From positions 1 to 7,537 of the forward strand of contig WLNG01000063.1 of NCBI GenBank assembly GCA_009699915.1: 7,537 bases of DNA. The letters are read 5' to 3'. Shown in pieces: positions 1 through 5,488 of the stretch. The stretch is from Actinomycetota bacterium. GTDB lineage: Bacteria; Actinomycetota; Thermoleophilia; Solirubrobacterales; Solirubrobacteraceae. How positions within the stretch are numbered: the stretch's first letter is position 1; every line of letters starts with the position of its first letter. The notes below the pieces were generated by a model. The model was not told the origin of the DNA. It saw only the letters and a program-made list of their open reading frames with translations, and did no database searches. Made by a program: the position numbers and the translations under genes.

Positions 1-410
1 AGCTCGATCGAGAACGGCCCGAGTTCGATCGTGTCCCCGGCGCGCACATCTTCGATTTCCAGGTCGCGCAGCTTGTGCTCGTCGAGCTTCGAGCGCGCCA
101 TCGCCATCGTCAGCGGGGCTCCGAAGACCGGCGGCAGCTCACCCTTCGATCGCAGGTCGCGCAGCACCCACGGCAGCGCCCCGAGGTGGTCCTCATGGCC
201 GTGCGTGATGATGATGCCTTCGATGTCGTCGAGGCGGCCGCGCAGGTAGTCGAAGTCCGGCAGCACGAGGTCGATGCCGACCATCTCCGCGGTCGGGAAG
301 CGCAGACCGCAGTCGATCACGAGGATCCGGTCTTCATACTCGAGCACGGTCATGTTCTTGCCGATTTCGCCGAGTCCGCCCAGCGGTAGGACGCGCAGAG
401 TTCCGGACAT
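1..410 (-). CDS. rnj: Ribonuclease J, N-terminal part (3' end outside window)
   Basis: Metallo-beta-lactamase fold RNase J, a cytoplasmic enzyme that combines 5'-3' exonuclease and endonuclease activity in mRNA decay and rRNA maturation. About 136 residues are present, from the ATG at 410-408, and the frame is still open at the left edge. The start MSGTLRVLPLGGLGEIGKNM is typical of the family. The strand ending in Asp33 (LVIDCG, residues 30-35) and the zinc-binding motif HGHEDH (H70, H72, D74, H75) are intact, so the metal site looks functional as far as it can be seen. The beta-CASP and C-terminal domains lie outside. It follows dapA after 12 bases with a good Shine-Dalgarno, so it is probably cotranscribed with dapA. 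RNase J is distinguished from other metallo-beta-lactamases by the GGLGEIGKN start and the THGHEDHLGAL context. Identification is very secure; only the total length is unknown. Confidence 0.96.
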   Translation of the reverse strand, partial: MSGTLRVLPLGGLGEIGKNMTVLEYEDRILVIDCGLRFPTAEMVGIDLVLPDFDYLRGRLDDIEGIIITHGHEDHLGALPWVLRDLRSKGELPPVFGAPLTMAMARSKLDEHKLRDLEIEDVRAGDTIELGPFSIE

Positions 411-417
411 CAGTCAG

Positions 418-424
418 CTCCCTT
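418..424 (-). promoter_or_regulatory. Shine-Dalgarno of rnj overlapping the dapA stop
   Basis: Read on the minus strand, AAGGGAG lies seven bases before the rnj ATG (410-408). Its first two bases are the last two of the dapA TAA stop (425-423). This strong site fixes the rnj start and means ribosomes ending dapA cover the rnj ribosome-binding site, which suggests coupled translation. The coupling is inferred from position only. Confidence 0.8.
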
Positions 425-1274
425 AAGCAAGCAGGCCCTGGGCAACCAGAGCGTTGCGGACAACGGCAATTTCGTTTTCGCTCGCCGGGACCAGTGGCAG
501 GCGTGGGATGCCTGCGCGCATTCCGAGCAGGTTGAGGCCTGCCTTCGTGGTCATCGCCAGCGGCCCGACTCCGAGCGCTGCGAAGAACGGCTGGAGTGCA
601 GCATCGATCTCGGCGCGGCGCTTGGGCTCAAGCGCCATCGCGCGCATCTGCGGGCCAACGAAATGGCTCGCGACGAGAATCCCGCCAACTCCGCCTAGAT
701 CGAGCGTGCGGGCGAAGTCCTCGTCGTTCCCGGTGTAGAGATCGAGTCCGTCAACGAGTGCGAGGCTGGCGCCGTTGGCCTGCTTGACCGCACCGATGTG
801 ATCGATCTGCGCCAGCTCGGCGAGCAGGTCGTTCGGGATATCCGTTCCAGTGCGCTGCGGAATGTTGTAGAGGATTATCGGACGATCGGCAGCGCGCGAG
901 ATCTCGCGATAGTGAGCGACGATTCCGCGGCGGTTGGGACGGTTGTAGTACGGGGTGACTGAGAGGAGCGCGTCGGCGCCCAGCTCGCAGGCTCGCTGCG
1001 TGAGCTGCACCGCGTGGCGCGTATCGTTCGAGCCGACCCCCGCGATGATCGACGTGCCAGCCGGCTTCTCGCGCACGGCGAGCCCGATCAGGCTGAGGTG
1101 CTCATCGTCGGTAAGCGTCGGTGCTTCGCCGGTCGTCCCGCAGACGACGAACCCGTCTGAACCATGCCCGGCAAGGTGATGGAGCAGCGCGACGAAGGCC
1201 TCCTCGTCGACCGATCCATCGCTCTCGCGGAAGGGCGTGATGACCGCGGTCAGAATTGGGCCGAGCGTAGACAC
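423..1274 (-). CDS. dapA: 4-hydroxy-tetrahydrodipicolinate synthase (DapA)
   Basis: Condenses pyruvate with L-aspartate-4-semialdehyde, the first committed step of lysine and diaminopimelate synthesis, in the cytoplasm. The 283 residues form a complete TIM-barrel aldolase of normal family size. Visible catalytic residues are Lys164 (AVKQAN), which forms the Schiff base; Tyr136 (LYNIPQRTG) and Thr47/Thr48 (CGTTGEAPTL), with Tyr110 (TPYYNRP), as the proton relay; and Arg141, which binds the semialdehyde carboxylate. The GTG start at 1274-1272 is chosen because MSTLGPILTAVITPF aligns with the usual N-terminus. No Shine-Dalgarno precedes it, but a TANNNT -10 box sits six bases upstream, fitting a leaderless mRNA. 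By alignment from memory with Escherichia coli DapA, lysine-site residues Ser48, His53 and Glu84 correspond to Ala51, Asp56 and His87 here, so weak or absent feedback inhibition by lysine is likely. Other members of the family (sialate lyase, KDG aldolase) are less likely given the dapB neighbour and Arg141. Confidence 0.96.
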   Translation of the reverse strand: MSTLGPILTAVITPFRESDGSVDEEAFVALLHHLAGHGSDGFVVCGTTGEAPTLTDDEHLSLIGLAVREKPAGTSIIAGVGSNDTRHAVQLTQRACELGADALLSVTPYYNRPNRRGIVAHYREISRAADRPIILYNIPQRTGTDIPNDLLAELAQIDHIGAVKQANGASLALVDGLDLYTGNDEDFARTLDLGGVGGILVASHFVGPQMRAMALEPKRRAEIDAALQPFFAALGVGPLAMTTKAGLNLLGMRAGIPRLPLVPASENEIAVVRNALVAQGLLA

Positions 1275-1329
1275 GCCGTGAGCCTAGCCGACGCCTCGCG
1301 TCCGCCGGCCGCTCCACACTCGCTCGGCT
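1275..1329. promoter_or_regulatory. Divergent dapA / recD2 intergenic region
   Basis: Fifty-five bases separate the two divergent GTG starts. It must hold, or lie close to, the promoters for both genes unless recD2 is transcribed from within dapA. A dapA -10 candidate is visible on the minus strand. On the plus strand I see neither a convincing -10 box nor a Shine-Dalgarno in front of recD2. No clear operator palindrome stands out. Confidence 0.6.
1281..1286 (-). promoter_or_regulatory. Candidate -10 hexamer TAGGCT for a leaderless dapA mRNA
   Basis: On the minus strand TAGGCT matches the actinobacterial housekeeping sigma -10 pattern TANNNT. Six bases (1280-1275) separate it from the GTG start of dapA, so a transcript would begin at or next to the first base of the start codon. 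The absence of a Shine-Dalgarno in front of dapA agrees with this. The matching -35 position, about 17 bases further upstream, is GC-rich and does not resemble TTGACA, which is common in actinobacterial promoters. A six-base pattern with three fixed positions can occur by chance, hence the moderate confidence. Confidence 0.5.
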
Positions 1330-3501
1330 GTGTCCTCCACAGACCGAGAGCGCCCGCGGACGCGGACCCCAGACGAGCCTGCTGCGCCCGCCGCCCGTCT
1401 GCTGCACGTCGAGGTAGAGAGCGTCCGGTGGAGCTCGCCCGACAGCGGCTTCGCGGTCCTGGGCGCGATCAGCGATGACGGTGAAGAGGTCATCCTCACG
1501 GGCACGCTCGACCACCTGCACGTCGGCGAGCTGCTTGAGGTGCACGGCGCATGGAGCCAGCACGCGCGGCACGGCTGGCGCTTCGAGGTTGCTCATGTCG
1601 CGTCGACGGGCATCGGCTCCGCAGCAGCACTGATCGATCTCCTGACAGCCGTCAGACATGTCGGACCCAGCGGAGCCGCTTGGCTCTTCGACCGGTACGG
1701 CGAGAACGTCTTGGAGGAGATCGACGCAGATCCCCGCTCGCGCCTGCGTGAGGTACCCGGAATCGGCCCGGCCCGCATCGGCGCGACGGTGCGCTCCTGG
1801 GAGCGGCTGCGCGGCAAGCGTGCGCTCCGGCTCTTCCTCGGCGAACACGGCGTCCCAGCAGGCGCGGCCGGGCGGATCGAGCGTGCACTCGGTCCCGAGG
1901 CAGTGGAGATGCTCAAGGAAGATCCATATGCAGCGATCGACGTCGAGGGAGTCGGGTTCGCGACAGCGGACGCGCTTGCGCGGGCGCTCGGCGTCCCCGC
2001 GCACGCCCCGCAGCGCCTGGACGCGGGCCTGCTGCACGTGCTGTCGCTCGCTGAGCTCGACGGCCACTGTCTGCTGCCGCGCGCCGAACTCCTGCGACGT
2101 TCGCAGGAGCTGCTGGGCCCCGGCGCGGCCGAGCGTCTCGAGGGCCTCATCGCGAGTGGACGGGTTGTCGCGGACGGTGACCTGATCGCTCACCCGGTGG
2201 TCGATGCGGTCGAGCGCCGACTCGCACGACGCGTACGCGATCTGGCCGGTGACGGCCCGCACTTGCGACTTGATCGACTCGAGCGACCGGTCAGCGGCGA
2301 GTTCGTACCGAGCGACGCCCAGTGGGCGGTTGTTGACGCAGTCTTCCAGAGCCGGCTCACGATCCTGACCGGCGGTCCCGGCACCGGGAAGACCGCCACG
2401 CTGCGCACACTCGTCGAGCTGCTCCACGGCCGACGACGATCGGTTCGCCTCTGCGCCCCGACCGGTAAGGCGGCGAGGCGACTGAGCGAGGCGACGGGAA
2501 TCGCCGCCACGACGATCCACCGGCTGCTCGGATGGCTTCCCGAGGAGGGAGGCTTCGAGCACGGCCCCGACGACCCCCTCCCCGGCACGGATCTCCTCGT
2601 CGTGGACGAAGCCAGCATGCTCTCGCTCGGCCTCGCCGATGCACTCCTCGGAGCGGTCGGACCGCGAACGCACGTCCTGCTCGTCGGCGATGTCGACCAG
2701 CTGCCGCCGGTCGGCCCGGGACGCGTCCTGGAGGACCTGATCGCTTCGAAGCTCGTGCCTACCGTGCGACTTGAGGAGATCTTCCGTCAGGCGGCGCGGT
2801 CGCTGATCGTCCGCGCCGCGCACTCGGTGAACCACGGCGAGCGCCCAAGCGGCAACGCCGGCGATCAGGACATCCGGGACTTCTTCCTGATCGGACGCGA
2901 GGATCCGCGTGCGCTCTTCGATGAGGTCGTCTCGCTCGCCGACGGGCGCCTGGCCTCGCACTACGGCCTCGACGCCGGGACCGACGTGCTCGTCCTCTCC
3001 CCGATGCGGCGCGGCCCACTTGGGGTTGATGCGCTCAACGACGCGCTGCGCGCGCGGCGCAACGCGGACGGGACGCCGGTGCCGGGAACGGCGTTGCGCG
3101 TCGGCGACCGCGTAATCCAGACACGGAACGATCACGAGCGCGAGCTGATGAACGGCGAGCTCGGCTCGATCGCCCACCTCGATAGCGTCCGCGACCAAGT
3201 CATCTTCGCCGGCGACGATGGCCGTCGCATCGCGCTAGAGCTTGACGAGCTCGCAACGATCCGGCCCGCGTACGCGATCACGGTTCACAAGTCGCAGGGC
3301 AGCCAAGCTCCTGCCGTTGTGATCCCGGTCTTTCTGGGACACCGCCACATGCTGACCAGGAACCTGCTCTACACGGCGATCACGCGCGCCGAGCGCGTCT
3401 GCGTCGTGGTCGCCCAGGCCGGTGCACTCGATGCTGCGGTGGCGCGCCGCGACGCTGTTCGCAGGTGCACGCGGCTCGAGCGCCTCGTGCGCGATGGCTG
3501 A
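1330..3501 (+). CDS. recD2: RecD2-type 5'-3' DNA helicase (SF1B)
   Basis: ATP-dependent 5'-3' helicase of the RecD2/YrrC family, which acts on DNA without RecB and RecC and is linked to repair and replication-fork maintenance. The 723 residues match the roughly 720-800 expected. In order: an N-terminal OB-like domain (about 27-95), helix-hairpin-helix motifs (EVPGIGPARI at 141-150, DVEGVGFATA at 204-213), Walker A GGPGTGKT (348-355, Lys354), APTGKAARRL (376-385), TTIHRLLG (394-401), Walker B DLLVVDEAS (421-429), motif III GDVDQLPPVG (453-462), EEIFRQ (482-487), an SH3-like insert beginning at GDRVIQ (592), motif V YAITVHKSQGSQ (648-659) and motif VI YTAITRAER (681-689). All helicase motifs look intact. 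The GTG at 1330 is the first possible start after an in-frame TAG at 1285-1287; it has no Shine-Dalgarno. The gene runs against its neighbours: divergent from dapA and convergent with dapB, ending 5 bases from the dapB stop. Having the N-terminal OB and HhH region, it is RecD2 rather than the RecD subunit of RecBCD. Confidence 0.95.
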   Translation: MSSTDRERPRTRTPDEPAAPAARLLHVEVESVRWSSPDSGFAVLGAISDDGEEVILTGTLDHLHVGELLEVHGAWSQHARHGWRFEVAHVASTGIGSAAALIDLLTAVRHVGPSGAAWLFDRYGENVLEEIDADPRSRLREVPGIGPARIGATVRSWERLRGKRALRLFLGEHGVPAGAAGRIERALGPEAVEMLKEDPYAAIDVEGVGFATADALARALGVPAHAPQRLDAGLLHVLSLAELDGHCLLPRAELLRRSQELLGPGAAERLEGLIASGRVVADGDLIAHPVVDAVERRLARRVRDLAGDGPHLRLDRLERPVSGEFVPSDAQWAVVDAVFQSRLTILTGGPGTGKTATLRTLVELLHGRRRSVRLCAPTGKAARRLSEATGIAATTIHRLLGWLPEEGGFEHGPDDPLPGTDLLVVDEASMLSLGLADALLGAVGPRTHVLLVGDVDQLPPVGPGRVLEDLIASKLVPTVRLEEIFRQAARSLIVRAAHSVNHGERPSGNAGDQDIRDFFLIGREDPRALFDEVVSLADGRLASHYGLDAGTDVLVLSPMRRGPLGVDALNDALRARRNADGTPVPGTALRVGDRVIQTRNDHERELMNGELGSIAHLDSVRDQVIFAGDDGRRIALELDELATIRPAYAITVHKSQGSQAPAVVIPVFLGHRHMLTRNLLYTAITRAERVCVVVAQAGALDAAVARRDAVRRCTRLERLVRDG

Positions 3502-3506
3502 CGGCG
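3502..3506. other. Five-base convergent gap between recD2 and dapB
   Basis: The recD2 TGA (3499-3501) and the dapB stop (3509-3507) are separated by only five bases. There is no room for an intrinsic terminator between the genes, and I see no stem followed by a T-run in the adjoining ends of either one. Transcription from each side therefore probably runs into the other gene or stops by a factor-dependent mechanism. Confidence 0.7.
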
Positions 3507-4178
3507 TTACAGGATGTGCTCGAGACCGACCACCAACGGCTCGGGCAGCGACGAGACCGCCCGCACCGCAGCGATGACGCCGGGCATGAAGGACTCGCGG
3601 CTGAGCGAATCGTGGCGGATCGTCAACGTCTCGCCGAGGCCGCCGAGGATGACCTCTTGATGTGCCACCAGCCCGGGAAGCCTGACGGAGTGGATCGGCA
3701 CCTCGCGTCCGGCGGCCTCCTGCATGAGACCTGCAGTGCGTGCCGCCGTGCCGCTCGGGGCATCAAGCTTGCCGTCGTGATGGAGCTCGACGATCTCGGC
3801 TGCCTGGAAGTGGCGGGCAGCCTCGGCGGCGAAACGCATCATCAGGACCGCACCGATCGCGAAATTCGGCGCGATCAACACGTTCGCGCCAGATGCGGCT
3901 GCAGGCGCCCGCAGCGCGTCAATGTCGAAGCCCGTTGTGCCGATCACGACGTGCACTCCCGCCTCAAGGCAGGCCAACGCGTTGCCGAGCGCAGTGTCCG
4001 GAGTCGTGAAGTCGACGACAACGTCGACCGAGTCGAGGATCTCCTCGAGGGAGGTGCCGAGTGCAGGATCGGCACGCCCGGCGAGCTCAAGGCCGTCCGC
4101 GGCCTCCACGGCAGCGCAAACGCTTGCCCCCAACCGTCCGGCGGCCCCGGCGACACCGACGCGCAGCAGCGTGCTCAT
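3507..4178 (-). CDS. dapB: 4-hydroxy-tetrahydrodipicolinate reductase (DapB)
   Basis: Reduces the dehydrated DapA product to tetrahydrodipicolinate with NAD(P)H, the second step of the diaminopimelate branch. The 223 residues make a short but complete family member; lengths run from about 215 to 275. The N-terminal Rossmann domain has the dinucleotide motif GAAGRLG (residues 11-17), where the usual GRMG is GRLG. It continues with VDVVVDFTTP (51-60) and GVHVVIGTTGFD (74-85). The catalytic/substrate segment ELHHDGKLDAPSGTA (131-145) supplies His133 and Lys137, equivalent to His159 and Lys163 of the Escherichia coli enzyme. The C-terminal part (VRLPGLVAHQEVILGGLGE, 165-183) is also typical. The ATG at 4178-4176 overlaps the TGA of the upstream peptidase gene (ATGA) and has a good Shine-Dalgarno, so the start is firm. 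Its partner dapA lies on the same strand, beyond the oppositely oriented recD2. Confidence 0.97.
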   Translation of the reverse strand: MSTLLRVGVAGAAGRLGASVCAAVEAADGLELAGRADPALGTSLEEILDSVDVVVDFTTPDTALGNALACLEAGVHVVIGTTGFDIDALRAPAAASGANVLIAPNFAIGAVLMMRFAAEAARHFQAAEIVELHHDGKLDAPSGTAARTAGLMQEAAGREVPIHSVRLPGLVAHQEVILGGLGETLTIRHDSLSRESFMPGVIAAVRAVSSLPEPLVVGLEHIL

Positions 4179-4190
4179 ATCGCCATCCTT
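4175..4190 (-). promoter_or_regulatory. ATGA start-stop overlap and Shine-Dalgarno of dapB
   Basis: On the minus strand the peptidase stop (TGA, 4177-4175) and the dapB start (ATG, 4178-4176) share the four bases ATGA. AAGGA at 4190-4186, inside the end of the peptidase gene, lies seven bases before the dapB ATG. Both signs point to translational coupling of the two genes in one transcript. Confidence 0.85.
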
Positions 4191-5476
4191 GCCGATCCGG
4201 GGAGCGCCGTGTCGAGTGCCTTCATGAAGATCCCCTCATCAGGCCCGATCGCAGCGACGCTCAGCCGCTCGGGCGCGTAGAGCGCCGCAGCGAGCTCCTC
4301 GACATCCGCAGCGCTGACCGCGTCGATGCGTGTCAGCAGCGCATCGATCCCCAGCAGTTCGCGGTCCTCAAGGACCGTTGCTCCGATCCGCCCCATGCGT
4401 GCGTATGGCGATTCGAGCGCCAGCACGATGCGGCCCTTAGTGTGCTCGCGCGCACGCTCGAGTTCGCCGGGCGCGAGTCCCGTCGAGCACAGGCGCTCGA
4501 GCACGCCGATCACTGCGCAGAGCGCCTCGTGGAGATTGGCCGGCTGGGTACCGAGGTACACCCCGACCTCACCTGCGGCTGCGTACTCGGTGTGGAAAGA
4601 GGAGATCTCGTAGGCAAGAGCGCGCTCCTCACGCACCTCTTGGAACAGGCGCGAAGAAGGCGTTCCGCCGAGGAGGGCATCGAGGACCCGCAGCGCCCAG
4701 CGGCGGTCGTCGTTCCGGCTGATCCCGTGGGCCCCGAAGGCGACGTGGAACTGCTCGGTTGGGCGCTCGCGAAAGAGTCGTTGCGGCTCACCGGCGATGG
4801 GAGCGCCAGGCGCCGCTGGACCGCGGCGGCCGACACTGTCGCCAGGGTGCGCCTGTTCGACGAGTTCCACAATCTGCTCGTGCACTACCGAACCGGCTGC
4901 AGCGACGACGATGTCGGCCGGCGCGTAGCGCTCTGCGTGCAGCGTCCGCAGGCCGTCTGCGTCGGCTGCGGAAACGCTCGCAGGTCGGCCGATCACCGGG
5001 CGTCCAAGCGGATGCCGGCCAAAGACCGCCCCGCCGAGCAGGTCGAAGACGCTGTCCTGAGGATCGTCCTCGTACATCGCTATCTCCTCGAGCACGATGC
5101 GCTTCTCGGCCTGCACATCTGCAGGATCGAGCCGGGGGCACCAGACCATGTCGGCCATGATGTCCAGTGCCTCTTCGAGATGCGCATCGAGCACCCGCGC
5201 GCTGACCGAGGTGGACTCGCGTGCGGTGCCGGCGTTCAGCTCGCCGCCGAAGGCGTCGAAGCGTTCATCGATCTCGCGCGAGCCATAACGGGCGGTCCCA
5301 CGGAAGAGCAGATGCTCAAGCAGGTGCGACCAGCCTGCGGTCTGCGGCGATTCGGTGACCGATCCGGTTCCGATCAGGATCCCGAGCGCGACCGAGCGCA
5401 CGCCGGCCATCGCCTCCGTCACGACGCGTACCCCGGAGGGCAACGTCGTGAGGCGATGGCCGGAGGGCTCGCTCAC
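4175..5476 (-). CDS. M16 family zinc metallopeptidase (processing-peptidase-like)
   Basis: Single-chain M16 (pitrilysin/inverzincin) peptidase of the small, roughly 430-residue type related to the mitochondrial processing peptidase beta subunit and Bacillus MlpA/YmxG. The inverted zinc motif HLLEH (H51, E54, H55) is followed at the usual distance by the third zinc ligand, Glu131 in VLEEIAMYEDDPQD, so the active site looks complete. The N-terminal catalytic half is followed by a second M16 half that contains PSSRLFQEVREERALAYEIS, with the conserved Arg and Tyr that position substrate. No signal peptide or membrane segment is evident, so it is probably cytoplasmic. The GTG at 5476-5474 is chosen because the expected first strand (LTTLPSGVRVVTE) begins at residue 9; there is no clear Shine-Dalgarno. 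It begins 12 bases after pnp and overlaps dapB by 4 bases. The physiological substrate is unknown, and its constant company with pnp and dapB does not by itself reveal one. Confidence 0.93.
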   Translation of the reverse strand: MSEPSGHRLTTLPSGVRVVTEAMAGVRSVALGILIGTGSVTESPQTAGWSHLLEHLLFRGTARYGSREIDERFDAFGGELNAGTARESTSVSARVLDAHLEEALDIMADMVWCPRLDPADVQAEKRIVLEEIAMYEDDPQDSVFDLLGGAVFGRHPLGRPVIGRPASVSAADADGLRTLHAERYAPADIVVAAAGSVVHEQIVELVEQAHPGDSVGRRGPAAPGAPIAGEPQRLFRERPTEQFHVAFGAHGISRNDDRRWALRVLDALLGGTPSSRLFQEVREERALAYEISSFHTEYAAAGEVGVYLGTQPANLHEALCAVIGVLERLCSTGLAPGELERAREHTKGRIVLALESPYARMGRIGATVLEDRELLGIDALLTRIDAVSAADVEELAAALYAPERLSVAAIGPDEGIFMKALDTALPGSARMAI

Positions 5477-5488
5477 GAATGCTGGGCG
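5477..5488 (-). other. Twelve-base, frame-preserving pnp-peptidase junction
   Basis: Between the pnp TGA (5491-5489) and the peptidase GTG (5476-5474) lie 12 bases, so both genes are in the same reading frame, separated by one stop and four sense codons. No Shine-Dalgarno is visible in the gap or just before it. Translation of the peptidase probably depends on ribosomes that have finished pnp. Confidence 0.6.

Noticed and set aside
1315..1329. A leaderless promoter for recD2 matching the one before dapA
   Set aside because: The positions that should hold TANNNT before the GTG at 1330 read ACTCGC, and no other convincing -10 box is visible on the plus strand.
1102..3198. A 698-codon open frame on the minus strand antisense to recD2 and the start of dapA
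   Set aside because: Its translation is Arg-, Ala- and Asp-rich with no recognisable domain, and it lies wholly opposite genes with intact family motifs. Long antisense frames are expected in GC-rich DNA with strong third-position bias.
3465..4280. A 271-codon plus-strand frame starting in the end of recD2 and running over dapB
   Set aside because: It covers the reverse strand of dapB, whose catalytic motifs are intact; the protein has no recognisable features.
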